Position numbers and translations under genes: made by a program. 64,000 bases of DNA, taken from the NCBI GenBank assembly GCA_031277615.1, contig JAITMC010000021.1, positions 35,592 to 99,591 on the forward strand, written 5' to 3'. A model generated the notes under the pieces. That model made no database searches. It saw only the letters and a program-made list of their open reading frames with translations, and had not been told where the DNA came from. Numbering within the stretch: position 1 is the first letter of the stretch; the number at the start of each line of letters is the position of its first letter. The stretch comes from Chryseobacterium sp. GTDB taxonomy: Bacteria > Bacteroidota > Bacteroidia > Flavobacteriales > Weeksellaceae. Positions 8,688 to 17,092 of the stretch are shown here, one piece after another.

Positions 8688-9436
8688 TGAAAGCGATGAA
8701 AAAAATAATCATTCTAAAATCTTTTTTATGGGTTGCTTTTGCAGCAGCTCAGGTGGGTATCAATACTTCACAACCTGTTAATATGCTGGATGTAAACGGA
8801 GATTTAAACGTAAGAAAAGAGTTGAGAACAGGAGGAACCAATCTCCTGAAAGGGTCCGCAGGAGCAGCCGGGACCATTTTTCACAACAATGCTGAAATGA
8901 ATACCAACGACTGGAAGAGTATAAAGATTGCAGACGGACAGGAAAGTATGTCGGTGTTTTCATTAAATACGGTAGCGGACCGTACCGGAGCTGTTTTTAC
9001 GGGAAACGGAGACCCTGTTCCTTATACTGAAAATATAGCGCTGAATAGTGACTGGGTCGTTTTACCGGGAACCAATGATACTTTTTCTATTACCAATTCA
9101 AATAATAAAGTGGTATTTACGTTTCAGACAACAACCCAGAAATCAGGAAACGGAAACTCATCAGCAGGTTTCGCCTGCGGTGTTTTTGTAGATAACAGGC
9201 TTAGAGCAGTCCGTACAGATGTTTTGCTGGGGGCAGAAGGAACCTATAAAATCTTTAACCTTAATGCTACCCTGACGAATCTTATGCCTAAAAATAATTA
9301 TACAGTGAAGGTAGCCTGTACCAAAAGAACGCTGAACAACGGCACTTTAGGGATAGGAACTGCTGTAAATGCTAATTTCCTTAATAATGAAATGGCACAG
9401 TCGGTCCTGACGACTTCGGTCCTGCAGCCGTATTAA
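8687..9436 (+). CDS. Secreted fibre-like surface protein, paralog 3 of 3
   Basis: A 249-residue protein. The ATG overlaps the previous stop codon (TAATG), so translational coupling is likely; a second ATG nine bases on (MKKIII) is an alternative start. A signal peptide ends near FAAAQ, then VGINTSQPVNMLDVNG and LNVRKELRTGG. The C-terminal half again has the paired motifs FACGVFVDNRLRAVR and VKVACTKR. It is shorter than its paralogs, partly because the middle region is compact. The operon ends at a strong terminator. Three diverged copies in a row suggest either a hetero-oligomeric structure or antigenic diversification; this is inference. Confidence 0.75.
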   Translation: MKAMKKIIILKSFLWVAFAAAQVGINTSQPVNMLDVNGDLNVRKELRTGGTNLLKGSAGAAGTIFHNNAEMNTNDWKSIKIADGQESMSVFSLNTVADRTGAVFTGNGDPVPYTENIALNSDWVVLPGTNDTFSITNSNNKVVFTFQTTTQKSGNGNSSAGFACGVFVDNRLRAVRTDVLLGAEGTYKIFNLNATLTNLMPKNNYTVKVACTKRTLNNGTLGIGTAVNANFLNNEMAQSVLTTSVLQPY

Positions 9437-9457
9437 TTTCGTTATTCTATCATATTG

Positions 9458-9492
9458 AAAACCTAAAAGTATATCGCTTTTAGGTTTTTTTT
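9458..9492 (+). terminator. Rho-independent terminator of the fibre-like operon
   Basis: AAAACCTAAAAG pairs with CTTTTAGGTTTT around a seven-base loop and runs into T, 22 bases after the last stop codon. Confidence 0.85.
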
Positions 9493-9556
9493 GTTAAAAG
9501 TTAAGGTTTGTTATGAATTTGTTGTAAAAATGGATGTTCTGATCGAAAAAATGGAT

Positions 9557-9564
9557 TATATTTG
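9557..9564 (+). promoter_or_regulatory. -7 promoter box (TATATTTG) of the first lipoprotein of a pair
   Basis: TATATTTG matches TAnnTTTG and ends 23 bases before the ATG at 9588. The GTG at 9564 overlaps the box and is not a credible start. Confidence 0.6.
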
Positions 9565-9587
9565 TGAACTCACTAAAATATTTTTTC

Positions 9588-10460
9588 ATGGGAAAAAACT
9601 ATCTTTTAAAAATTTTTGCCGGTGTATTGGTCGGATTTATGGTTTCATGTAACAACAGTGACTCTGATGACTTCGAGCCTACCTCCGGAAATGGCGGAAA
9701 TAACGGCAACGGAACCCCTCCTCCCGCAAGAGTTCTGGAAAAGATCACCCTTAATAATGTCGTTCAGGAAGAATATACTGTAAACGCGGGTAAACTGGTA
9801 ACGGGTACTTTCAGAGACGGAAATACCAATACTTTTTATACGGGAACAGTGACGTATAACGGTGATAAAATTTCCAAAATAAAATTTGTCGGGAACCTTG
9901 CAGGAAGCACTTCCTATGAGTTCAGCATAAGTGAGGACAGTAAGGGAAATATCTATACAGCAACCTGTACGGCTGTTGCCACTACAGCTGCCAACTCCTA
10001 TATCAGTGATTATATCATTACTTACGACCAGACCGGGAAACTTACCAAGATCCTTGAGAAGAAAAAATATGGAGGAATGTATGCGTATACCAACTTCGTA
10101 CAGACCGATTTTACTTACCTGGGAAACAATATTTTTAAAGGGGATTGTACCAGAGGAGTGTTAACAGGTACCGGAGATCCGGATATGGCTACTGCTAAGA
10201 AAACTATGTACAGCTTCCAGAACTACGACTCCAAAATCAGTCCGTTTTCTACCCTTCCGAAGTCATTCTTCATGGCATGGAGCTTGGCACGTCCTGAAAC
10301 CTTTTACAAAATTTCCCCAAACAATCCTACATCAGTACATATAGCACCTCCGCTGCCTGCCCAGGCAACCCATACGGATCTGAACTATGTGTATGATGCC
10401 AATAACTATCCTGTATCAGATAAAGACCAGAAACTTAAATATACTTACCGGATTTTATAA
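9588..10460 (+). CDS. Lipoprotein of unknown function, member 1 of a paralog pair
   Basis: A 290-residue protein starting MGKNYLLKIFAGVLVGFMVS then Cys, a lipoprotein signal, followed by an acidic tether SDSDDFEPTSGNGGNNG suited to surface display. The body has repeated strand-like stretches (YTVNAGKLVTGTFRDGN, VTYNGDKISKIKFVG, IITYDQTGKLTKI) similar in rhythm to wrapped beta-sheets or RHS/YD-like repeats. The C-terminus carries YDSKISPFSTLP and PNNPTSVHIAPPLP, shared with the next gene. Each gene of the pair has its own promoter box, so they may be expressed separately. Function unknown. Confidence 0.7.
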   Translation: MGKNYLLKIFAGVLVGFMVSCNNSDSDDFEPTSGNGGNNGNGTPPPARVLEKITLNNVVQEEYTVNAGKLVTGTFRDGNTNTFYTGTVTYNGDKISKIKFVGNLAGSTSYEFSISEDSKGNIYTATCTAVATTAANSYISDYIITYDQTGKLTKILEKKKYGGMYAYTNFVQTDFTYLGNNIFKGDCTRGVLTGTGDPDMATAKKTMYSFQNYDSKISPFSTLPKSFFMAWSLARPETFYKISPNNPTSVHIAPPLPAQATHTDLNYVYDANNYPVSDKDQKLKYTYRIL

Positions 10461-10525
10461 ACATTTTCTGATTATCAGTTCTATCAGAATATAAATAAAA
10501 AAATGACTTTTATATAAAAAAAAGT

Positions 10526-10533
10526 TATATTTG
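10526..10533 (+). promoter_or_regulatory. -7 promoter box (TATATTTG) of the second lipoprotein
   Basis: TATATTTG lies 25 bases upstream of the ATG at 10559, at nearly the same spacing as the box of the preceding paralog. Confidence 0.6.
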
Positions 10534-10558
10534 TCGGAAAATAAACAATTACCTGGAA

Positions 10559-11491
10559 ATGAAACGAATTTTCTATTTTATTTTACTAGTAGCAGGGCTT
10601 TCTTCTATACATTCGTGTAAAGATATGCTGGATGATGACGGGGATCCTTTAATCGATCTTAATGAAACATCAGGATTAACCGGTCCGAGAGCGTTATATA
10701 GAGAAATTACAGACAAAGATACATTAGCAGAATATCATTACAGCGGACTTCTTCTGACCAAAGTGCTGATGGACAGCGCTTCAGTGGCGGATATCGCTTA
10801 CAGTGGCGACAAAATAAGCCAGATCACATTCAATGGTTTTCTTGATCTTGACGGAAACGGAAAGCTGGATAAAGACAGTGTTAATTATACCCAGCTGTTC
10901 ACTTACGGACCTAACGGAAAACTTGTGACGATTTCAGAGAACCGTTCTATTTTCAGAAGACCGGCTCCGGTACCTCCGGCTACAGATCCGGGACCTCAGA
11001 CGCTTTTAAGACAGGAAAAAGCTTCTTATGAAATCAAATACAATGCCTCAACGGCTAAGCTGGATTCAATCAAGATGAAAAGAGGGGTTGAAGTTCCGGG
11101 AACTGCGTTTGCCAATAACGAATATGCACTGATCGGATTTACTTATTTAGGGGATAATGTATCCAAGGCACAGAAGTTTTCAGGCCCAATCACCGCTGGT
11201 GTACCTGGGACAGCTAACTTGAAGTATTCTTACGAATATACCTCTTATGACAACGAGATCAGTCCTTTTACCCTGCTTCCTGCAGCGTATAAGATTTCAA
11301 GGCTGATATCCACTAAATTCAATGAGAAGGAAAGTCATATCTTCTCTCCAAACAGCCCTAAGAGAGTATTGGTGACGGATCTTATCCCACCACTTCCTAC
11401 TTCGGTACTCAGGTCTACCAATTATAACTATGATCTTCAGACGTACATGACAAGAGGGTTTGGGATCAATTACATTTACAAACCTCTATAA
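10559..11491 (+). CDS. Lipoprotein of unknown function, member 2 of a paralog pair
   Basis: A 310-residue protein with lipoprotein signal MKRIFYFILLVAGLSSIHS then Cys, and an acidic tether (KDMLDDDGDPLIDLNE). The body again alternates strand-like repeats with Gly/Asn turns (VADIAYSGDKISQITFNG, LFTYGPNGKLVTIS, YEIKYNASTAKLDSIK). LDLDGNGKLDKDSVN resembles a calcium-binding DxDGNG loop. FTYLGDNVSK, YDNEISPFTLLP and PNSPKR...IPPLP match positions in the preceding lipoprotein, so the two come from an old duplication. A terminator follows. No named domain is certain. Confidence 0.7.
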   Translation: MKRIFYFILLVAGLSSIHSCKDMLDDDGDPLIDLNETSGLTGPRALYREITDKDTLAEYHYSGLLLTKVLMDSASVADIAYSGDKISQITFNGFLDLDGNGKLDKDSVNYTQLFTYGPNGKLVTISENRSIFRRPAPVPPATDPGPQTLLRQEKASYEIKYNASTAKLDSIKMKRGVEVPGTAFANNEYALIGFTYLGDNVSKAQKFSGPITAGVPGTANLKYSYEYTSYDNEISPFTLLPAAYKISRLISTKFNEKESHIFSPNSPKRVLVTDLIPPLPTSVLRSTNYNYDLQTYMTRGFGINYIYKPL

Positions 11492-11514
11492 GAAGAACAT
11501 TTCTTAAAATATAC

Positions 11515-11550
11515 AGCCCGATCTCCTGAAGATTGGGCTTTTTATTTTTT
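11515..11550 (+). terminator. Rho-independent terminator after the lipoprotein pair
   Basis: AGCCCGATC pairs with GATTGGGCT (one G-U) around a seven-base loop, followed by a T-rich run. Confidence 0.8.
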
Positions 11551-11556
11551 ATCGCT

Positions 11557-11564
11557 TAATTTTG
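11557..11564 (+). promoter_or_regulatory. -7 promoter box of pth (TAATTTTG)
   Basis: TAATTTTG matches TAnnTTTG and ends 13 bases before the pth start, directly after the preceding terminator. Confidence 0.5.
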
Positions 11565-11577
11565 TAAAAAATTTCTC

Positions 11578-12141
11578 ATGAAATATTTAATCGTCGGTCT
11601 CGGAAACAAAGGACCGGAATATGAAAATACCCGTCACAATATAGGTTTCAAGGTTGCTGATAAAATAGCGGAAACTCTTGAAGCTTCTTTTAACAGTACC
11701 AATTTCGGCTGGATGGCTGAAGGAAAATATAAAGGCCGGAAAGTGCTGGTTTTAAAGCCGGATACTTATATGAACCTTTCCGGAAATGCCGTAAAATTCT
11801 GGATGCAGAAAGAGAATATCCCTTTAGAAAACATACTCATCATTACGGATGATCTTGTTTTGCCGTTCGGAACCCTGAGAATGAAAATGAAAGGCTCTGA
11901 TGCCGGACACAACGGTCTGAAAAGCATTAATGAAATGTTACAGACCCAGAATTATGCAAGGCTCCGGTTCGGAATATCCGCAGATTTCTCAGAAGGCCGC
12001 CAGGTAGATTATGTTTTGGGAACCTGGAATGAAGAAGAAACAGAAAAACTGCCGGAAAGAATTGAGAAGTTTTCCAAGGCCTGCCTTTCATTCGTATTTG
12101 CAGGAATTAACAATACCATGTCTGCCTTTAACGGTAAATAA
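11578..12141 (+). CDS. pth: Peptidyl-tRNA hydrolase
   Basis: A 187-residue cytoplasmic enzyme that frees tRNA from peptidyl-tRNA dropped by ribosomes. The family signature VGLGNKGPEYENTRHNIGF spans residues 6-24, with catalytic-site Asn10 and His20. The second conserved block is ITDDLVLPFGTLRMKMKGS, then DAGHNGLKSI, containing the conserved Asp and Asn of the active site. Length is typical of bacterial Pth. It has its own promoter box and a bidirectional terminator after it, facing the SulP gene. Confidence 0.96.
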   Translation: MKYLIVGLGNKGPEYENTRHNIGFKVADKIAETLEASFNSTNFGWMAEGKYKGRKVLVLKPDTYMNLSGNAVKFWMQKENIPLENILIITDDLVLPFGTLRMKMKGSDAGHNGLKSINEMLQTQNYARLRFGISADFSEGRQVDYVLGTWNEEETEKLPERIEKFSKACLSFVFAGINNTMSAFNGK

Positions 12142-12168
12142 ACTGAATCCCAAATATCTTATAAAATA

Positions 12169-12195
12169 AAGACCATCGGAATTTCCGATGGTCTT
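12169..12195. terminator. Bidirectional terminator between pth and the SulP gene
   Basis: AAGACCATCGGA and TCCGATGGTCTT form a 12-pair perfect stem with a three-base loop between two convergent genes. T-rich and A-rich flanks make it usable from both sides. Confidence 0.75.
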
Positions 12196-12253
12196 CTGTT
12201 GTACTTTTAAAAATTAATTTCCAATCAATTTATATCTAATTACTACTTGCTTT

Positions 12254-13846
12254 TTACATCGCCCTTCTGTGCGTGATCAGGATGTGAGAATCTTCATCTC
12301 TTTCATAATCTGTATATGAAGTTTTGAAGCCTAATAGTTCCACATCAATGTCTTCTTCTTTAGCCCGGATATTTGCGAAATCCTGAATCATTTCCAGTAC
12401 ATCCGTAGCAATATATGAAGTTCCTCGTGCATCGATGGTCACGGATGAGTTGGACTTGATATTTTTAAGTGTTTTTTTAATCGCTGCCTTATTTAAAAAG
12501 GAAACTTCTTCGGCAAGTTTGATGTTGATCCCATCGGCATTATTCAGCTTTTCTCTGCTCAGATAATAAGCCCGCTTCATATTTCCCTGAAGAATATAGA
12601 AAACAGAGATAGCTAAACCAATACCTACCCCTTTCAGAAGGTCTGTGGCTACTACCGCTACTACGGTGGCAACAAACGGGATAAACTGGAATTTTCCAAG
12701 ATGCCAGAAGTGTTTGAAGGTAGCCGGCTTCGCCAGTTTATATCCTACCAGAATAAGTACGGCAGCAAGAGTGGCAAGTGGGATCAGGTTTAAGATAAAC
12801 GGAATGGTAAGTACACATACCAATAAGAGTACCCCATGAATCATAGCGGAGAGTTTAGAGGTTGCTCCTGCGTTGGCATTCGCAGAACTCCTTACCACTA
12901 CTGAAGTCATAGGAAGTCCTCCGATAAATGAGCTGATAAGATTTCCGATGCCCTGGGCTTTCAGCTCAAGATTGGTGTCGGTAATTCTTCTCTGTTTATC
13001 CAGTCTGTCTGATGCTTCAATACAAAGTAAGGTTTCAATAGAAGCTACAATGGCAATAGTGGCTCCTACAATCCATACTTTAGGATTGGTAAGTCCTCCG
13101 AAATCGGGCATCGTTACCAGATTTTTGAAGTCATCAAGAGATTGTGGCACAGGCAGTGAAACCAAATGCTGGGAACTGATAGCCAGTGAGCTTCCAGAAA
13201 GCTTAAAAGCTTCATTCAGAAGAATACCCGCCACTACGGCAACAAGGGCTCCCGGAAGCATTTTCATTCTTTTTAAGGCAGGAATCTTATCCCATGCAAT
13301 AAGAATGGCAACCGAAACCAGTGTTACAATGATCGCTCCCGGATGAATGGCTCCGAAAAGTTCTGTGAAGTAACCGAAATTGAAACCGTTCTCAAAAAGA
13401 GACTGATTCCCTTCGTAATCCTTATCAAATCCCATCGCATGAGGAATCTGCTTCAGGATGATAATGATCCCGATAGCGGCAAGCATTCCTTCAATAACGT
13501 TATTCGGGAAATAATTGGAAATACTTCCGGCTCTCACAAATCCCAGAATCAGCTGGATCAATCCTGCAATGATTCCGGCACATAAGAAAAGTTCAAAAGC
13601 ACCCAGATCTGTAATGGCTGTTAATACAATGGCCGTAAGCCCGGCAGCCGGTCCGGATACTGATATATTGGAATTACTGATGAATCCAACGACAAGGCCT
13701 CCCACAATGCCGGCAATAACGCCTGACAAGGGTGGTGCCCCCGATGCTAAAGCGATCCCTAAACATAAAGGTAACGCAACTAAGAATACAACGAGTCCGG
13801 AAGGGAAATTCTCCTTGATTCCTCCTAATAATGATGTTTTTTTCAT
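12254..13846 (-). CDS. SulP-family anion transporter, probably bicarbonate
   Basis: A 530-residue inner-membrane protein of the SLC26/SulP family. Residues 15-410 are strongly hydrophobic with many membrane segments, beginning FPSGLVVFLVALPLCLGIAL, and include the SulP-like stretch SISGPAAG-type (here NISVSGPAAGLTAIV). The cytoplasmic C-terminus from about 435 is a STAS domain with SSVTIDARGTSYIATDVLEM. SulP proteins carry sulfate, bicarbonate or dicarboxylates. Location downstream of a carbonic anhydrase on the same strand favours bicarbonate, as in other bacteria where the two are linked; that is inference from context. Length and frame are normal. Confidence 0.88.
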   Translation of the reverse strand: MKKTSLLGGIKENFPSGLVVFLVALPLCLGIALASGAPPLSGVIAGIVGGLVVGFISNSNISVSGPAAGLTAIVLTAITDLGAFELFLCAGIIAGLIQLILGFVRAGSISNYFPNNVIEGMLAAIGIIIILKQIPHAMGFDKDYEGNQSLFENGFNFGYFTELFGAIHPGAIIVTLVSVAILIAWDKIPALKRMKMLPGALVAVVAGILLNEAFKLSGSSLAISSQHLVSLPVPQSLDDFKNLVTMPDFGGLTNPKVWIVGATIAIVASIETLLCIEASDRLDKQRRITDTNLELKAQGIGNLISSFIGGLPMTSVVVRSSANANAGATSKLSAMIHGVLLLVCVLTIPFILNLIPLATLAAVLILVGYKLAKPATFKHFWHLGKFQFIPFVATVVAVVATDLLKGVGIGLAISVFYILQGNMKRAYYLSREKLNNADGINIKLAEEVSFLNKAAIKKTLKNIKSNSSVTIDARGTSYIATDVLEMIQDFANIRAKEEDIDVELLGFKTSYTDYERDEDSHILITHRRAM

Positions 13847-13988
13847 GATTTTTTTGAAATTCTATAACCGATCGATCTATCCTTTGATAATCAATTATAA
13901 AAGATTGGAAATTTAATTTTAAAGCACACGTATCCGATATCAGATGCTGATATGAACACTATTAAATAAATCTAACTATACTTAAAAA

Positions 13989-14288
13989 TTAAGCTTCCGG
14001 AGGCGGAGAAAATATAGTGAGTAATGGCGACAGATGAAAGGAATCATCTATCAGCACAAAAGACATCCCCTGAAGATCGGGTTCAGAAAACTTCAGATAA
14101 TCGAATACATCCAAAGTTTTCGGAAGGGTCTTTTCGTAAACAATAAAAGATGACGGGTGAGAGTGAGGCTCTTCTTCGTTGATGATTATATTGGTTCTCA
14201 CCAGCTCCCAGCCGGCAACCGCAGCTATGCTCGGCAGCGCTGTAAAGTTGAGGAAGAACATCAAAATAATAATACTCCAGAATTTCAT
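13989..14288 (-). CDS. Small secreted protein between carbonic anhydrase and SulP genes
   Basis: A 99-residue product: hydrophobic signal MKFWSIIILMFFLNFTALP with likely cleavage after SIAA, then a short acidic mature part (NEEEPHSHPSSFIVYEKTLP, ending TIFSPPPEA). There is a His-containing stretch EEEPHSHP but no recognised domain. It lies 24 bases after the carbonic anhydrase and 142 bases before the SulP gene, all on the minus strand, so it is probably co-transcribed. A periplasmic accessory role is only a guess. Confidence 0.55.
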   Translation of the reverse strand: MKFWSIIILMFFLNFTALPSIAAVAGWELVRTNIIINEEEPHSHPSSFIVYEKTLPKTLDVFDYLKFSEPDLQGMSFVLIDDSFHLSPLLTIFSPPPEA

Positions 14289-14312
14289 ATTTCACTCTTT
14301 TTGTCAGAAAAA

Positions 14313-14981
14313 CTATTTGGTTCTTCTGCTCATTACCCAGTCAGAACTTGTAAGGTTGTAGATTTTCTGGATATCCTTTAAGGTTTTCTCAAAGTCGATC
14401 TCCAGATCAATAATCTTACCGGTTCTTAGGTCAAACACCCAGCCATGTACGATAGGATACTCTTCTAAAATGTATCTTTCCTGTACACAGGCCATTTTAA
14501 TCACGTTAATACACTGTTCCTGAACATTCAGTTCTACCAGTCTGTCATAACGTTTTGCTTCGTCTTCGATAGCGTCTAATTCAGTTTGGTGCAATCTGTA
14601 AACATCACGGATGTTTCTCAACCATGGATTCAGTAATCCTAAATCCTGAGGAGTCATCGCTGCTTTTACGCCACCGCAGTTGTAGTGCCCGCATACCACG
14701 ATGTGCTTTACTTTAAGATGTTCTACAGCATATTGGATCACCGCTGTGGAACTCATGTCTAAAGTATTGACAACATTGGCAATGTTTCTGTGGACAAAAA
14801 CTTCTCCCGGTTTTGCACCCATAATTTCTTCTGCTGTAGCTCTACTGTCTGAACATCCGATATACAGATAATCAGGGGTCTGAGTTTTAGCCAGCTCATG
14901 AAAGAAATTCGGGTCTTCTGAAATTTTAGACTCTACCCACTTCTTGTTGTTTTCGAAAATAACTTCGTACGATTGTGACAT
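14313..14981 (-). CDS. can: Beta-class carbonic anhydrase
   Basis: A 222-residue zinc enzyme interconverting CO2 and bicarbonate. Zinc ligands and catalytic dyad are visible: Cys43-Ser-Asp45-Ser-Arg47 in YIGCSDSRA, then His99 and Cys102 in CGHYNCGGV. HRNIANVVN is the usual substrate-pocket segment. There is no signal peptide, so the enzyme is cytoplasmic and could convert imported bicarbonate or trap CO2 for carboxylases. It is first in the minus-strand group ending with the SulP gene and has a promoter box about 80 bases upstream. Confidence 0.95.
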   Translation of the reverse strand: MSQSYEVIFENNKKWVESKISEDPNFFHELAKTQTPDYLYIGCSDSRATAEEIMGAKPGEVFVHRNIANVVNTLDMSSTAVIQYAVEHLKVKHIVVCGHYNCGGVKAAMTPQDLGLLNPWLRNIRDVYRLHQTELDAIEDEAKRYDRLVELNVQEQCINVIKMACVQERYILEEYPIVHGWVFDLRTGKIIDLEIDFEKTLKDIQKIYNLTSSDWVMSRRTK

Positions 14982-15060
14982 AATTTAAATTTTAAAGGTT
15001 TATAATTATTTATTTCGTTTAAATTATTTTCAAATTCAATAGACTGAATCAATAATCATG

Positions 15061-15068
15061 CAAAAATA
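15061..15068 (-). promoter_or_regulatory. -7 promoter box of the carbonic anhydrase operon (TATTTTTG)
   Basis: Minus-strand TATTTTTG matches TAnnTTTG and lies 80 bases upstream of the can start, giving an AT-rich leader of roughly 70 bases. Confidence 0.55.
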
Positions 15069-15364
15069 TAATTTTTGTCGCAACGACGTACAGTTTTAAC
15101 AAAGTTTAATATTAAAATATGCTTAAAATCATATTTAAAAACAGCTGTTAATGACTGTTTGCAGATGTATCTGACTAAAATGCCCAATAATCCAAACTAA
15201 AAAACCAAGATAAAATTACAAACTATTCACGAAAAAACAGAGTCTGAACATTAAAATATTCTTAATTCTCTAAAATAGAATTTCAGAAATACGATGTATT
15301 TTCCTGAAGAAACGGTCTTCAGCTGTTTGAGAGAGGTTCTGAAATGGAAAGAAATTCTGAAAAT
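15069..15364. other. Intergenic region between the can promoter and the polysaccharide locus
   Basis: AT-rich and without a plausible gene. A weak hairpin (TGAAGA/TCTTCA near 15311-15326) follows the last gene of the polysaccharide locus but has no T run, so it is not a convincing terminator. Confidence 0.4.
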
Positions 15365-15919
15365 TTATACCTTATGGTTGATATAGCCTTCCGTAGCCTG
15401 GAGGTTGGGATAAATACTGCCAGGATTTCCCATAACCACCGAATCTGAAGGAACATCGAAATTCACGTAAGCATTCGGAGCGATCAGGACATTATCTCCG
15501 ATCGATACGCCTCCTACGATCACTGCATTGGCACCAATCCAGACTTCATTGCCAATAACGGGAAAACCGCTGTTCTTTCCACGGTTCTGCTGCCCGATCG
15601 TTACGCCCTGTGCAATATTACAGTTACGGCCTATTCTTGCTTTCGGATTGATGACCAGGCTTCCCCAATGGCCGAGATATAAACCTTCCCCGATCTGCGT
15701 TTCAGGGTAGATCTGGAATCCGTATCTGATCTGATAACGCCGTAATACCAGCTTCCAGAATGTTTTTAAAACAGGCGTTTCCAGGTGTTGCTGTGCTTTT
15801 CTGAAAATGTAAATAAAATGAAGGTTCGGATTGATACACTTTTTCCAGATCTGAAAACCGGTGAGCCATTTCCCGCTTTCGCGGTAAAAATCCTTCTGAA
15901 TAATAGAACGTTCAGCCAT
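15365..15919 (-). CDS. Serine-acetyltransferase-like hexapeptide acyltransferase
   Basis: A 184-residue protein with left-handed beta-helix hexapeptide repeats from about residue 75 to 160 (IGEGLYLGHWGSLVINPKA, IGRNCNIAQGVTIG, IGNEVWIGANAVIVGGVSIG). The N-terminal region (FQIWKKCINPNLHFIYIF) resembles CysE-like O-acetyltransferases of capsule loci rather than true cysteine biosynthesis enzymes, which are longer. His83 in LGHWGS is a likely catalytic base by family analogy. Last gene of a minus-strand group with two GT4 and one GT2 genes, 12 bases after the nearest. It probably O-acetylates a sugar of the exported glycan. Confidence 0.8.
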   Translation of the reverse strand: MAERSIIQKDFYRESGKWLTGFQIWKKCINPNLHFIYIFRKAQQHLETPVLKTFWKLVLRRYQIRYGFQIYPETQIGEGLYLGHWGSLVINPKARIGRNCNIAQGVTIGQQNRGKNSGFPVIGNEVWIGANAVIVGGVSIGDNVLIAPNAYVNFDVPSDSVVMGNPGSIYPNLQATEGYINHKV

Positions 15920-15931
15920 TGCAGTTATTTT

Positions 15932-17080
15932 TTATACATGATCAATGATTTCCTGAATATGCTGTACCGATTTTTCCAGAACAAAAGGAAGCTCAGTATG
16001 GCTGATCTCCTGTTGATAATGTTCCGCAAGATTTCTGTCGGTAAGGAATTTTTTCATTCCCTCATAAATTCCGTCTTCGGAATTGGGAGTGATGATTCCT
16101 AATTTTCCATCCTGAAGAAGGTCTCTGATCCCTGAAATATCGGTTGCTGAAACAGGCTTCTTTAAAATAAGTGCCTCTGCAATAATGGTGGGGTAACCTT
16201 CATGCCTGGAAGACATCACGTAGAAATCAGATTGTTCCATATAAGGATACGGATTGCTTTTGTATCCCAGCATTTTTGCTGTTTTCTGAAGCTTTAAGCT
16301 GTCCAGCTGAGCCTGGATGTTGCCAAGATCGTAGCCATCCCCAATGATGAGGAGATTATGTTGAAAGCCCTCATCCAGCAGTTTTTTGTGGACCTGAAGC
16401 AGTCTGTCATATCCTTTTTGGGGATATACGGTTCCCACAGAAACAAAAACAGGGTCGCTGCTGTCTGCGAAAGGCATATCATCAACCGGAACATGAGCCT
16501 TTTCCAGCGTATCGTTTTTATCAATAGGATTAAAAATCTTGACAATGGATTTTCTTTCCCGTTCATTTTGTGCATGTTTCAGCATTCCTTCTTCCAGCTT
16601 GTTGGAAATCACAAGTATCTTGTCAAACTTAAAAAACTCCCGGATCACATCAGGTGTGAACTCTTTTAAACTAAAAATATCGTTTTGTATCCAGATGATT
16701 TTCTTTGAATCTTTGATGGGGCTTGACAGGATTTCTTTATACAGTCCATGAATAGCACCGATCTCTACGTCATACTTCTTATTTTTAAGAATAAACTTAT
16801 AGAGAAGGCCCGGAAACCATAGGAACATTTTCTGATACAGCACCCTAAAGGCTTTTACCGGAATTTCGTGCGGCCTGTTGGTTGTAATCATATCCCCTTT
16901 GATGAGATAAATAAGATTAACCCAGGCGGGAACGTCTTTAATATACTGCCCGGAATATAAATTGATCAGAAGGTCAATTTCATATTTGTCTGAAGGGAGG
17001 TTTTTCAGCAGGTTAATTAAAGCTTTTTCTGCACCACCATGACGCAGCGAACCGATTCTGATCAATATTTTTTTCTTCAA
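15932..17080 (-). CDS. Glycosyltransferase family 4
   Basis: A 382-residue GT-B enzyme expected at the cytoplasmic membrane face. The N-terminal domain opens with MKKKILIRIGSLRHGGAEKA, the Gly-rich acceptor-side loop of GT4. The C-terminal donor domain has FVSVGTVYPQKGYDRLL and the E-x7-E motif in RHEGYPTIIAEAL. It resembles the GT4 gene at 21964-23124 over the donor domain (KGYDRLLQVHKKLLDEGFQH against KGYHKLIDAHKRLIEEGFHH). Donor and linkage cannot be told from sequence alone. Neighbours are 12 bases away on both sides, so it is in an operon. Confidence 0.88.
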   Translation of the reverse strand: MKKKILIRIGSLRHGGAEKALINLLKNLPSDKYEIDLLINLYSGQYIKDVPAWVNLIYLIKGDMITTNRPHEIPVKAFRVLYQKMFLWFPGLLYKFILKNKKYDVEIGAIHGLYKEILSSPIKDSKKIIWIQNDIFSLKEFTPDVIREFFKFDKILVISNKLEEGMLKHAQNERERKSIVKIFNPIDKNDTLEKAHVPVDDMPFADSSDPVFVSVGTVYPQKGYDRLLQVHKKLLDEGFQHNLLIIGDGYDLGNIQAQLDSLKLQKTAKMLGYKSNPYPYMEQSDFYVMSSRHEGYPTIIAEALILKKPVSATDISGIRDLLQDGKLGIITPNSEDGIYEGMKKFLTDRNLAEHYQQEISHTELPFVLEKSVQHIQEIIDHV

Positions 17081-17092
17081 AACAGCAGGATA

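Noticed and set aside
14083-14295. 70-codon minus-strand frame overlapping the small secreted protein gene in another frame
   Set aside because: It lacks a signal peptide and shows a Cys/Arg/Tyr-rich product, while the overlapping frame has a clear signal peptide and better spacing to can.
15302-15330. Hairpin after the hexapeptide acyltransferase considered as the end of the polysaccharide locus transcript
   Set aside because: The stem is only six pairs and has no T run on the minus strand.
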